DNA of 59,663 nucleotides from positions 1 through 59,663 of the forward strand of contig CALVZK010000006.1 in NCBI GenBank assembly GCA_944372505.1, given 5' to 3'. Below, piece after piece: positions 46,106 to 54,581 of the stretch. Position 1 is the first letter of the stretch. Each line of letters starts with the position of its first letter. A program made the position numbers and the translations under genes. The notes under the pieces were generated by a model. The model saw nothing but the letters and a program-made list of their open reading frames with translations, ran no database searches and was not told where the DNA came from. Source of the stretch: an uncultured Clostridia bacterium (GTDB lineage: Bacteria > Bacillota > Clostridia > Christensenellales > UBA1242).

Positions 46106-46867
46106 ATGTATGATTTAATAGATGAAAGTGGAAAAAATTTAAAAGAATATGGTTATAAATTAAAAAAACTTGACAAATTCAACATTACAATTGCCTCATT
46201 ATCCATAAAAACAGACGAAAAGAGTAAAATCTTAGGAATGGATAAGGGAGAGTATTTTATTTTAAATGCTCCATCTATTTACGAATACGGCATAGAATGT
46301 AGTGTTTTTATTATTAATCAGTTAATAAAATGTTTGAAAAATTTTTATAAAATTTTAAAAATAAAAAAAACAGATAAGGTTTTAATAGTTGGACTTGGAA
46401 ATCCTGATATAATGTCAGATAGGCTAGGTAAAGAAGTTTTTGACAATATTTCTATTAATATTTTTAAAAAAGAAAACAATATTTTTAAATTTTGTCCTAA
46501 TATTTATTTCTCTACTGGGATTGAAACTATTGATATGGTTGGAATGTTTGTTAAGGGTATGCAGATAGATTATATTTTATTAATTGATTCGTTAACTACG
46601 AATGACATATCAAGGTTAGGCACATCATTTCAAATCACAACGACAGGAATGACTCCGGGTAGTGGTGTAAACAGATTTGGCAGAAAAATCAACAAACAGA
46701 GCATGGGAGTGAAATGTATATCTATAGGAGTACCATTTATGATTTTTGCAGATGAGTTAAATAAAGATAGCCCTAAAGATTTACTTCTTGCTCCAAAGGA
46801 TATCAAAGAGCATATTGAAAAAGTCGGATTTGTAATTTCTTCTGCAATTAATGAGGTGCTTAAATGA
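46106..46867 (+). CDS. gpr: Germination protease Gpr
   Basis: A 253-residue aspartyl-type spore protease that degrades small acid-soluble proteins during germination. The N-terminal half contains KILGMDKGEYFILNAP and VLIVGLGNPDIMSDRLG, which holds one catalytic aspartate. LLIDSLTTNDISRLGTSFQITTTGMTPGSGVNRFG carries the second Asp and the PGSGV signature, and SMGVKCISIGVPF follows. It is short against about 320-370 in other species, missing about 70 N-terminal and some C-terminal residues. The ribosome site at the ATG is poor. It is the first gene of a gpr-ytfI-ytfJ-dac-rluB cluster, direct evidence that the organism can sporulate or did recently. Confidence 0.92.
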   Translation: MYDLIDESGKNLKEYGYKLKKLDKFNITIASLSIKTDEKSKILGMDKGEYFILNAPSIYEYGIECSVFIINQLIKCLKNFYKILKIKKTDKVLIVGLGNPDIMSDRLGKEVFDNISINIFKKENNIFKFCPNIYFSTGIETIDMVGMFVKGMQIDYILLIDSLTTNDISRLGTSFQITTTGMTPGSGVNRFGRKINKQSMGVKCISIGVPFMIFADELNKDSPKDLLLAPKDIKEHIEKVGFVISSAINEVLK

Positions 46868-47448
46868 ATTATTATCTTTTCATTCCTTTTTCAATTATTT
46901 TAACAATGTTTATTCCGATAAAATTAAGAGCGAAAATATCTTTTAATCTTTTAGAAATGTGTGGTGCTGTAGGGATTTTTTTATTTGGTATAAAAGTCAC
47001 ACATCAAATGATTTGGATAAAGTCTAATAAAATTATAACCAAAAAAGAAAAAGCGATAAATACAAAAGAATTAGATTTTCAGGGAAAAGAAATATTGTTT
47101 ATAAAAATTTTAATAAAACAACTAGTCAACAAGACAAAATTAAAAAAAATAGAACTTTTTTATAATTTAGGAATTGACGATGCATTTTTGTCATCTATGA
47201 TAGCAGGATATATAAATTTTATTTTAGTAACATTTTTTACCAAAATTAAAAATAGTAAACCAACAGCTAGTTTAGAGTTAAACGATACAATTTCATATAA
47301 TAGAAAAATAATTCAGTTTGTGTTTAATTCTTTTATTACAATTTCTTTATTTGATATTGTATATTCTTTAGTTAGAACGGTTATTCTAACAAGGAAACAT
47401 ACTAATCAAATGCTTAGCAACAAATTATACCAAAATAACTCGAATTAA
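46864..47448 (+). CDS. ytfI: DUF2953 (YtfI-like) membrane protein
   Basis: A 194-residue protein starting with a membrane segment (residues 4-20, LFIPFSIILTMFIPIKL) and the GAVGIFLFGIKVTHQ pattern of DUF2953 proteins. A basic region and a second weaker hydrophobic segment (about 115-130) follow. DUF2953 genes commonly sit directly before ytfJ in spore formers. Its ATG overlaps the gpr stop by four bases, so it is coupled to gpr. The molecular role is unknown. Confidence 0.78.
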   Translation: MNYYLFIPFSIILTMFIPIKLRAKISFNLLEMCGAVGIFLFGIKVTHQMIWIKSNKIITKKEKAINTKELDFQGKEILFIKILIKQLVNKTKLKKIELFYNLGIDDAFLSSMIAGYINFILVTFFTKIKNSKPTASLELNDTISYNRKIIQFVFNSFITISLFDIVYSLVRTVILTRKHTNQMLSNKLYQNNSN

Positions 47449-47472
47449 ATTAATTTAAAACAAGGAGTTGAT

Positions 47473-47895
47473 ATGAAATTTTATACCGGTAATGATTCAA
47501 TAAATAATCTTATTGACGGAGCAATGGATAAAATAAAGACTATTGTAGACTCTTCTACAGTTATAGGAGAAAAGGTTATAACTGAAAATGGAACAGTTAT
47601 TATTCCCATATCAAAAGTTACAGTTGGTTATGTAGTAGGTGGCGGTGAATATGCAGACCTTTCAGCAAGGCGGGTAGCAAATCATTTTCCTATGGCGGGT
47701 GGATCTAGTGGAGGTATGAGTGTATCGCCAGTAGGTTTTTTGATTGAAAATAATGGAGAAGTAAAATTTGTAAATGTTGAAAACAAGTCATTATATCAAA
47801 CAGTATTAAATATGTTTAACGCATTAATAAGCAAGCTTGATAAATCAAATGATGGTAATGACACACAAGGGAGTATGGAGAATGAAGAAGAGTAG
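47473..47895 (+). CDS. ytfJ: GerW/YtfJ-family sporulation protein
   Basis: A 140-residue cytosolic protein with the family core TVIIPISKVTVGYVVGGGEY, then GGSSGGMSVSPVGFLI (Gly-rich) near residues 74-92, and the typical N-terminal MDKIKTIVDSSTVIGE. YtfJ/GerW is made in sporulating cells and affects spore germination in Bacillus. CAAGGAG precedes the ATG. The next gene starts 14 bases before its stop. Confidence 0.94.
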   Translation: MKFYTGNDSINNLIDGAMDKIKTIVDSSTVIGEKVITENGTVIIPISKVTVGYVVGGGEYADLSARRVANHFPMAGGSSGGMSVSPVGFLIENNGEVKFVNVENKSLYQTVLNMFNALISKLDKSNDGNDTQGSMENEEE

Positions 47896-49033
47896 AATAT
47901 ATTCGATTTTATGTTTATTTTTTGCAGCAATATTTTTGCTCTCTTTTCTTTTTGGAGGATTAAGATTATTAAAAGCAAATACTTTTGCAAATGAATATTA
48001 CACTAGTGCAAAAGCAATGTGTACAATGGAAGTGAATTCAAAAAGAATTCTTTATAGTAAAAATATGGATGAAAAGATGGCTATGGCAAGTACAACAAAA
48101 ATAATGACGGCAATAACTGCAATAGAAAATTCAAATGATCTTGATAAAAAATTTGAGATTTCCCCTAAAGCGGTTGGGATAAGCGGAACAAGTTTATATT
48201 TAAGAAAAGGAGAAATTTTTTCGTTAAGAGAGCTATTATATGGTTTAATGTTGGTATCAGGAAATGATGCTTCAGTAGCAATTGGGGAAAAAGTTGCAGG
48301 AAGCGTTCAATCATTTGTAGAACTTATGAATAAAACTGCTGAAAAGATAGGAGCAAAAAATACACATTTTGATAATACACATGGTCTTGATTCAAAAACA
48401 CACTATACAACTGCTTATGATTTAGCATTAATAACTAGTTATGCAATGCAAAATGAAACATTTAAAGAAATAGTGTCAACAAAGAATATTAAAATTACAA
48501 ATAGTGATGGGAAAGTTAGATATTTGAAAAATAAAAACAAATTATTGACAAGTTTAGATGGCTGCAATGGTGTAAAGACAGGGTTTACTGACGATGCTGG
48601 TAGATGTTATGTGGGAAGTTGTGAAAGAGAAGATATGACAATAGTTTGTGTAGTTTTAAATTGTGGACCTATGTTTGAAGAGTGCGGTGCACTTATTAAT
48701 AAAGCTTTTGATGAATATCATTTAATTGATTTAACTAGTGGATATGCATATGATGACAAAATAAAAGTAATAGAGGGAGAGAAGGATTTTGTAAAAATTG
48801 GGACAAAGGGTGAATATTTATATCCTCTAAGAATAGATGAATTTAAGAAAGTAAGTTATGTTTACGATATATCAAATTCAATTCAATCACCTATAACAAA
48901 AGGCAGTGAAGTAGGAGAGATAAAAATATTTATTGATAATAAGTTGCATTTTTCTGAAAAAGTATTTACAATGGAAAATGTAAGGAGAAATTCTATTTGG
49001 CAAAAAATAAAAGACCTAATAGAACAGTGGTAA
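47882..49033 (+). CDS. dacF: Serine-type D-Ala-D-Ala carboxypeptidase (DacF-like PBP5 family)
   Basis: A 383-residue secreted or anchored penicillin-binding protein that trims stem peptides of peptidoglycan. An N-terminal hydrophobic segment (residues about 8-27) is followed by STTK (active S70, K73), SGN (126-128) and KTG (232-234), all three motifs intact. A C-terminal domain of about 110 residues contains TKGSEVGEI and the usual membrane-contact end. The start at 47882 follows GGAG; it overlaps ytfJ by 14 bases. The sporulation cluster context suggests the DacF branch, which matures spore cortex; that sub-assignment is inferred. Confidence 0.92.
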   Translation: MKKSRIYSILCLFFAAIFLLSFLFGGLRLLKANTFANEYYTSAKAMCTMEVNSKRILYSKNMDEKMAMASTTKIMTAITAIENSNDLDKKFEISPKAVGISGTSLYLRKGEIFSLRELLYGLMLVSGNDASVAIGEKVAGSVQSFVELMNKTAEKIGAKNTHFDNTHGLDSKTHYTTAYDLALITSYAMQNETFKEIVSTKNIKITNSDGKVRYLKNKNKLLTSLDGCNGVKTGFTDDAGRCYVGSCEREDMTIVCVVLNCGPMFEECGALINKAFDEYHLIDLTSGYAYDDKIKVIEGEKDFVKIGTKGEYLYPLRIDEFKKVSYVYDISNSIQSPITKGSEVGEIKIFIDNKLHFSEKVFTMENVRRNSIWQKIKDLIEQW

Positions 49034-49034
49034 A

Positions 49035-49733
49035 ATGAGATTAAACAAATTTTTAAGTAACAGTGGTATTGCTTCAAGAAGAAAATGTGATGAAATAATA
49101 AAAGAGGGGAAGGTTACTGTAAATGGTAAGATAGTAACTGAACTAGGAACATTGATTAATGAAAAAAAAGATAGAATAAAAGTAGAGGGAAAAGAAATAA
49201 AACTTCCTTCTTCTTTTGTGTATATAAAATTAAATAAGCCTAAAGGATATGCTTGTAGTGCTAATGACGAGAAGGGAAGAAAAACAATATATCAATTAAT
49301 TGATTGTAATGAGAGGTTATTTTCAATAGGAAGGTTGGATTATAATACAGAAGGATTAATACTACTTACCAATGATGGGGATTTTGCGAATAAAGTAGCA
49401 CATCCTAGTTATAATTTAGAGAAAGAATATCATGTGAACATTGTTGGGGATATTAAAGAAAGCGAACTCGCAGTTTTACGTAAAGGTGTAGTTATTGAAG
49501 GTAACAGGCTCCCTAGTGCAAAAGTTGAAAAAATTAGTTATGAAAATAATGTGACTAAATTATCTGTTATTATTAACGAAGGATTAAATAGACAAATTAG
49601 AAGAATGTTCGATGCAATAGGAAAAGAGATAAAACTTTTAAAAAGAGTTCGTATTGGGGAAGTTAAACTTGGAGGATTAAAGAGAGGCGATTACAGAGAT
49701 TTAACAGAAAAAGAATTAAATAGTCTAGTATAA
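49035..49733 (+). CDS. rluB: Pseudouridine synthase, RsuA/RluB family
   Basis: A 232-residue enzyme with an N-terminal S4 RNA-binding domain (MRLNKFLSNSGIASRRKCDEII) and the RsuA-type catalytic core with Asp in GRLDYNTEGLILLTNDG (about 97-113). GLNRQIRRMFDAIG near the end is the family C-terminal motif. It makes pseudouridine in 23S rRNA, by family homology at U2605. It starts one base after the dac stop, so it belongs to the sporulation cluster transcript, as in several clostridia. Confidence 0.93.
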   Translation: MRLNKFLSNSGIASRRKCDEIIKEGKVTVNGKIVTELGTLINEKKDRIKVEGKEIKLPSSFVYIKLNKPKGYACSANDEKGRKTIYQLIDCNERLFSIGRLDYNTEGLILLTNDGDFANKVAHPSYNLEKEYHVNIVGDIKESELAVLRKGVVIEGNRLPSAKVEKISYENNVTKLSVIINEGLNRQIRRMFDAIGKEIKLLKRVRIGEVKLGGLKRGDYRDLTEKELNSLV

Positions 49734-49806
49734 TTTTCTAGTAACAAATTAACAAGTATACAAATAAAAAAAATATTGTCAATGATAAAAATAAGATGGA
49801 GGGAAC

Positions 49807-50415
49807 ATGTTTCATTTTGTGCAAATATTGGCAGCGTTGCCAGTTAAAATATTATTTCCTGCAAAGCTAATAGGGAAGGAAAATATTCCTAAAGGTCCAT
49901 GCATAATAGCAAGTAATCATACATCAAATGCAGATTCCGTCCTTTTGATTGTAAATACATGGGAGAAAAAGTTTTTTCTAGCAAAAAAAGAATTATTTAA
50001 AAATAAGCTTTTTGGTTGGTTTATAAAACATATGGGTGCCATAAAAATAGATAGACAATCAAGTGATGTTGGAGCAATTAAAAAAAGTTTAAAAGTTCTT
50101 AAAGAAGGGAAAAAATTAGTTATTTTCCCAGAAGGAACTAGAACGAATAATGAAAATATGGAACTAGGTCAGGTGAAACATGGAGTAAGCATGTTTGCTA
50201 TAAAGGCTAAAGTACCTATTGTCCCAATGTTTATAAATAGAAAACCTAAATTGTTCAGAAGAACAAAAATTTATTTTGGGAAGCCATTTACTTTAGAAGA
50301 ATTTTATACACAAAAATTAGATAATGAAAATTTAGAAAACGCTTCTCAAGTTGTAGCAAAAAAAATGAATGAGTTAAGAGATTGTGCTCTTAATTCTTTG
50401 ACAAAAAAAAGCTAA
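49807..50415 (+). CDS. plsC: 1-acyl-glycerol-3-phosphate acyltransferase
   Basis: A 202-residue membrane-associated enzyme that adds the second acyl chain to lysophosphatidic acid. The catalytic SNHTSNADS (HX4D, residues about 36-44) and the substrate motif VIFPEGTRT (about 99-107) are intact, with VPIVPMFI as block IV. GGAGGG precedes the ATG. The S1-domain gene follows. In many clostridia the order is cmk-plsC-(ispH)-rpsA; here cmk is 8 kb away. Confidence 0.94.
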   Translation: MFHFVQILAALPVKILFPAKLIGKENIPKGPCIIASNHTSNADSVLLIVNTWEKKFFLAKKELFKNKLFGWFIKHMGAIKIDRQSSDVGAIKKSLKVLKEGKKLVIFPEGTRTNNENMELGQVKHGVSMFAIKAKVPIVPMFINRKPKLFRRTKIYFGKPFTLEEFYTQKLDNENLENASQVVAKKMNELRDCALNSLTKKS

Positions 50416-50442
50416 TTTAGTAAAATTTTTACAGAGGAATAT

Positions 50443-51501
50443 ATGGAAGAAAAACAAAAAAAAGTGGATGAAAAATTTGATATGAATGCCATTGAAAAAA
50501 CATTTGCAAGTTATAAACAAGGGCAAATGTTTGATGGTGTAGTAATTATTAAAAAAGAAAATGGATGTATTTTTAATATAGGTGGTAAAAATGATGCTTT
50601 TTTACCTAAAGAAGAAGTTGAAGATTATGATAATTTAAAAATCGGCGATAGATTTAAAGTTATCATTACCAAATCAAAAAATGAAGAAGGTATGTTGGAA
50701 GTTTCAAAAGATAGGGCTGATAATTTGATATTAGCAACACAAAATGCCAACAAATTGAAATTGGGTAGTAAGTTTAGTTTTGTAGTTACCAATGCTGATA
50801 AGGAAGGATTGTATTCAAAAATGGGAGAATATAAAATTTTTATTCCTTTTACAGAAATTTCTAATAAAACTAGAGATGTAAAATCTACTATTAATAAACA
50901 GTTTGAAGCGACAGTTACGGAAATAAGCAAAGAAGAAAAATCTATTATTGCAAGCATTAAATTGCTTGAGGATAAAATAAAAGAAACAAATGATACTTTA
51001 TTTTGGAATTCTATTTTTATTAACAAAGTAGTAAGAGGCAAAGTAAAAAAAATATTAAGTTATGGTGCATTTATTGATGTTGGTGGGATAGATTGTTTTA
51101 TTCATATATCAAATCTTGCTTATAGCCATGTAAACAATGTAGAAGAAGTGTTAAAAGAGGGAGAAGAATACAACTTTAAAGTTATAGAAGTTGATCGTGA
51201 AAACAAAAAGGTGGCTTTAAGTTTTAAAGCTCTACAACAAAGTCCTAGATTTATTGCTATCAAAGAATTGCACGAAGGAGCTATATATAAAGGGGTTGTA
51301 ATAAAAATATTACAGTTTGGAGCAATAATTAAATTGGGAAATGGGGCAACTGGACTTTTGCATATAAAAAATGCAACAGAAGCAAATCACAAACATATTT
51401 ATGAAATTGTTAAACTTGATGACAAAGTAGAAGTTGAAGTTTTATCTAAAAATGAAGAAGAGCAAAGGGTTTCTTTTAAGTTATTAAAAGTAATACATTA
51501 A
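50443..51501 (+). CDS. rpsA: S1-domain RNA-binding protein (ribosomal protein S1 homologue)
   Basis: A 352-residue protein with four S1 motifs (about residues 33-100, 105-172, 192-258 and 275-345). The last two are clear, for example KVKKILSYGAFIDVGGIDCFIHISNL and KGVVIKILQFGAIIKLGNGATGLLHI. S1 helps mRNA bind the ribosome; four-domain Gram-positive versions (YpfD) bind RNA but may not be ribosomal. AGAGGA precedes the ATG. It sits behind plsC as in related genomes. Confidence 0.9.
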   Translation: MEEKQKKVDEKFDMNAIEKTFASYKQGQMFDGVVIIKKENGCIFNIGGKNDAFLPKEEVEDYDNLKIGDRFKVIITKSKNEEGMLEVSKDRADNLILATQNANKLKLGSKFSFVVTNADKEGLYSKMGEYKIFIPFTEISNKTRDVKSTINKQFEATVTEISKEEKSIIASIKLLEDKIKETNDTLFWNSIFINKVVRGKVKKILSYGAFIDVGGIDCFIHISNLAYSHVNNVEEVLKEGEEYNFKVIEVDRENKKVALSFKALQQSPRFIAIKELHEGAIYKGVVIKILQFGAIIKLGNGATGLLHIKNATEANHKHIYEIVKLDDKVEVEVLSKNEEEQRVSFKLLKVIH

Positions 51502-51513
51502 ATTATGGTGTTT

Positions 51514-51558
51514 AATATTTCGCATAATACAATATATAGTAGTAATATGCGAAATATT
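51514..51558 (+). other. Perfect 13-bp inverted repeat between rpsA and tRNA-Thr
   Basis: AATATTTCGCATA and TATGCGAAATATT are exact inverted copies 19 bases apart, starting 12 bases after the rpsA stop. No T run follows, so it may be an mRNA 3'-end protector or processing hairpin between mRNA and tRNA. Confidence 0.6.
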
Positions 51559-51591
51559 CATAATAACTTATCCATAGTTTTTTAATAACAT

Positions 51592-51667
51592 GCTACTGTG
51601 GCTCAGTCGGTAGAGCAATTGATTCGTAATCAATAGGTCGCGGGTTCGATTCCCGCCAGTAGCTCCA
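51592..51667 (+). tRNA. tRNA-Thr (anticodon CGT)
   Basis: A complete 76-base cloverleaf with encoded CCA. The acceptor stem is GCTACTG / CAGTAGC. The D arm is GCTC-AGTCGGTA-GAGC. The anticodon stem is ATTGA / TCAAT with loop TTCGTAA, so the anticodon is CGT and reads ACG. The T arm is GCGGG-TTCGATT-CCCGC. It stands alone between rpsA and a peptidase S51 gene. Confidence 0.97.
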
Positions 51668-51688
51668 TATAATTTTATAGGAGGCTAG

Positions 51689-52420
51689 ATGAGTATTTAT
51701 TTAACTAGTGATTTAGGTACTAGTGAAAAAATAAATGGGGAAAGAATTCCTTGTAAAATTAATAACATAAATTCAATTATAGAACAATTAAAAGAAGATA
51801 TAAAAAAGTACGAAAATTTTGTATTTATAGCAAGCAATCCTTCTAATTATGAAAAAACAGATATTTCTTCTAAAGTTGTATTTAATTCTTTCGTATTAAG
51901 TGGTTTAGCATTTAAGCATTTTTTTGTTATTGATGATAGAACTTCTAATATAGGAGAAATTATCAAAGATGCGGATTTGATATTTTTAAGCGGAGGACAT
52001 GTTCCAACGCAAAATGAATTTTTTAATAAAATTGATTTAAGGAGCAAGTTAAAAAAATCTAAAGCAGTTATAATTGGTCAGAGTGCTGGTTCGATGAATC
52101 TTGCAAAGAAAGTATATAATTATCCTGAAATGTTATCAGAAATTAATGATCCTAAATTTTTAAATGGATTAGCGATGACAAATATATCTATAGTGCCCCA
52201 TTTTGACAAAGAAAAAGGCAATGTCCAAGTAGAACCTGATATAGATTTAATGAATAATTATTTAATTAAAGATAGTTATAAAATTCCTTTATATTGTGTG
52301 GAGAATGGTTCGCATATAAGAATTAATCAAAGTAAAATTGAATTTTATGGAAATATCTATTTAATTAAAGATGGGCAAACAATCAAAATAAGTTCTAATG
52401 AGAAAGGGGTTAATTTATAA
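51689..52420 (+). CDS. Peptidase S51 family (peptidase E/cyanophycinase-like)
   Basis: A 243-residue cytosolic serine peptidase of the class I glutamine-amidotransferase-like fold. It has the FLSGGHVPTQNEF motif (99-111) and the nucleophile elbow IIGQSAGSMN with S132. The conserved VPHFDKEKG (His about 173) probably supplies the catalytic base. The family cleaves Asp-X dipeptides or cyanophycin; nothing here identifies the substrate. AGGAGG precedes the ATG, 22 bases after the tRNA. Confidence 0.87.
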   Translation: MSIYLTSDLGTSEKINGERIPCKINNINSIIEQLKEDIKKYENFVFIASNPSNYEKTDISSKVVFNSFVLSGLAFKHFFVIDDRTSNIGEIIKDADLIFLSGGHVPTQNEFFNKIDLRSKLKKSKAVIIGQSAGSMNLAKKVYNYPEMLSEINDPKFLNGLAMTNISIVPHFDKEKGNVQVEPDIDLMNNYLIKDSYKIPLYCVENGSHIRINQSKIEFYGNIYLIKDGQTIKISSNEKGVNL

Positions 52421-52534
52421 AATTTCATTTACATATTTAGATGTTTTATTTAAAATTTGTTTTTTTTAATTGACTAAAATATTATTTAAAATTTAGTGAT
52501 TTTAATTTAATAATTTTTTTAATAAGGAAATATT

Positions 52535-53155
52535 ATGAAAGTATTGATGATTAATGGTAGCCCACATGAAAAGGGTTGTACTTATACTGCATTGAGTGAA
52601 ATTAAAAACACATTAAGCAAAGAAGGAATTGATAGTGAAATTTTATATCTTGGTACTAATGCAATGTATGGCTGTATTGCATGTGGTTATTGCTCACAAA
52701 ATGGCAAATGTGTTTTTGATGATCTTGTTAATCAAGTATTATCTAAAATCGATGAATATGATGCCCTTGTGATAGGATCGCCAGTTTATTATGCTGGACC
52801 AAGTGGTCAACTTACAGCTTTTTTAGATAGGCTTTTTTACGCATCAAAAGGAAGAATGGCAGGGAAACTTGGAGCAAGCATTATGTCATGTAGACGAGGT
52901 GGAGCCAGTGCAACATTTGATAGACTAAACAAGTATTTTACAATATCAAATATGCCAGTGGTTTCATCTCAATATTGGAATCAAGTACACGGTAATACCC
53001 CAAGTGAAGTTTTGCAAGATAAAGAAGGAATGCAAACTATGCGTACTCTTGCACAAAATTTGGCATGGCTTTTAAAATGTATAGAGGAAGGTGAAAAGAA
53101 CGGAATAACTCGTCCTAAATATGAAACAAAAATCAATACAAATTTTATTAGATAA
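52535..53155 (+). CDS. Flavodoxin-fold NAD(P)H-dependent FMN reductase
   Basis: A 206-residue cytosolic flavoprotein. The FMN phosphate loop is MINGSPHEKGCTYTAL (residues 5-20). A Cys-rich loop CIACGYC-X6-C (about 48-60) is like those of iron-sulfur flavoproteins or reductases with a redox cysteine cluster. IGSPVYYAGPSGQLTAFLDR is the FMN ring motif. It resembles IsfA-type and NADPH-dependent FMN reductases of anaerobes. AAGGA precedes the ATG. No partner is evident nearby. Confidence 0.88.
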   Translation: MKVLMINGSPHEKGCTYTALSEIKNTLSKEGIDSEILYLGTNAMYGCIACGYCSQNGKCVFDDLVNQVLSKIDEYDALVIGSPVYYAGPSGQLTAFLDRLFYASKGRMAGKLGASIMSCRRGGASATFDRLNKYFTISNMPVVSSQYWNQVHGNTPSEVLQDKEGMQTMRTLAQNLAWLLKCIEEGEKNGITRPKYETKINTNFIR

Positions 53156-53167
53156 TATTTAGCAAAT

Positions 53168-53184
53168 TATATATATATATATAT
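53168..53184. repeat. TA dinucleotide tract
   Basis: A run of alternating A and T in the space after the flavoprotein gene. No genes or other structure were seen between 53156 and 53276. Confidence 0.8.
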
Positions 53185-53276
53185 CTATTCACATACGTGT
53201 TTTATTATTTGAAAATGCTTTTTAGTAAAAATTAAAATTTTCTTATTGATTATTGTGAATAAGATACATTATTTAA

Positions 53277-54443
53277 CTATTTTAGTTGTTGAAAATTAAA
53301 GTGTTTACTTGCGGTTTTTAATTTTAAATAAACGAAAAGTTGGTAAAAGCCGAGAACAATATTTAAGACAAATGAAATTATTAATAAAGTTGAGTATTTT
53401 TTAGATGAAACTAAATTATATAAATTTTCATTTTTACTTATTTTTAAGTATTCCATTCCTAGATAAATTAAAAGGACACCAAATATAAAAGGGAAGATGC
53501 AGAAGATTGCATATGGAGATGTTGGGTTGTTCTGGTTATATATTGCTGAAGAAATTAACATTAGCATTAAAACGCTTTGCACTCCTGCAAGAATAAAGCA
53601 TATAATTGCTGCAGAAAAATTATATTTTTCTTTTGAAATTTTTATAGGTTTTTCTTTGTTTTTATGTTTGTGATAAAAAATTAACTCTCCAATTCCATAA
53701 ATTAAAAGTGTTAAGCAGAAAATGATTAATATTAAAAGTATTAAATGCCAAGGGAATGGAATATTTAAACCTACATCTTCCATTAAATCACATTTTATTG
53801 AATATGCAAAATTTTGGCCACTATACAAACTCATCATCATGGCGAAACAACCAACATAAAGGAATCCTAATGCGGGCATCCAAATATTTTTCAACCGAAC
53901 CTTTAATTCTTTAATTTTAATTAACCATAAAGGAACAAAAATTAAAAGAGCATGAGTTAAAACGGTTTGTATATTCCTAAAATGGAAAAATGGCATATTT
54001 CCATCAATTAAATCCGGATAAATAAAAGTTAAAATTCCGCCCACCATTGCGGTTCCAAGAAGAATATTTTCTAATATTTTTATTATTAAATTATCTTTGT
54101 TTTGTACAAATGCGCTTACATATAAAGTTATGATAGTAGTCCAAGTCATTATTGCACACATTTGAAAAGATATATTCCACCACCAGTCAAAACCATCTAT
54201 TGATCCATTTATATGTATATGTTGGCATATTTTCCAAATTATTCTTCCTAATTCTAAAATTAACAAAAATGTTGCCAGAATAATTTTTGTTATTTTTTGT
54301 CCTTTTTCTGTTCTGCTGTTTAATGCAAATAACAATCCAATTATAACTAAAATAACAAACAATGCTAAAAAAAGATGATTTATGTTGAAGCGCCATTCTA
54401 TAGGAGTAGACAAGGCTATATCAAAACCAAAAAAATAATTCAT
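53277..54443 (-). CDS. YwaF/TMEM164-like membrane protein
   Basis: A 388-residue protein with about ten hydrophobic segments. The N-terminal third has IEWRFNINHLFLALF, then ELGRIIWKICQHIHI and WWWNISFQMCAIMTW, the pattern I associate with YwaF-type proteins. The conserved C and H residues are in SFQMC and in HALLIFVPLWL. The second half has extra helices not common in the family. GGGGGAAAAAG lies before the ATG. The molecular role is unknown. Confidence 0.72.
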   Translation of the reverse strand: MNYFFGFDIALSTPIEWRFNINHLFLALFVILVIIGLLFALNSRTEKGQKITKIILATFLLILELGRIIWKICQHIHINGSIDGFDWWWNISFQMCAIMTWTTIITLYVSAFVQNKDNLIIKILENILLGTAMVGGILTFIYPDLIDGNMPFFHFRNIQTVLTHALLIFVPLWLIKIKELKVRLKNIWMPALGFLYVGCFAMMMSLYSGQNFAYSIKCDLMEDVGLNIPFPWHLILLILIIFCLTLLIYGIGELIFYHKHKNKEKPIKISKEKYNFSAAIICFILAGVQSVLMLMLISSAIYNQNNPTSPYAIFCIFPFIFGVLLIYLGMEYLKISKNENLYNLVSSKKYSTLLIISFVLNIVLGFYQLFVYLKLKTASKHFNFQQLK

Positions 54444-54463
54444 GCTTTTTCCCCCTGTTTATT

Positions 54464-54492
54464 ATTTTGATGTCTATTTAAAGAATTGTCAA
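54464..54492 (-). promoter_or_regulatory. Promoter of YwaF-like gene
   Basis: On the minus strand TTGACA (54492-54487) and CAAAAT (54469-54464) are spaced 17 bases. Confidence 0.6.
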
Positions 54493-54527
54493 ATTTTTAT
54501 TAAGTTTATTTTAGTCTTTTATTTTAT

Positions 54528-54556
54528 TTGACAATATATTCCAAATTTATTAAAAT
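54528..54556 (+). promoter_or_regulatory. mscS promoter
   Basis: TTGACA and TAAAAT are spaced 17 bases, 25 bases before the start codon and divergent from the YwaF-like promoter. Confidence 0.7.
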
Positions 54557-54581
54557 TTAATGTATAAAAAGGATATATTTT

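Noticed and set aside
53168-53184. TA tract as a replication origin or recombination site
   Set aside because: It is short, has no DnaA boxes or flanking repeats, and simple AT runs are expected at this base composition.
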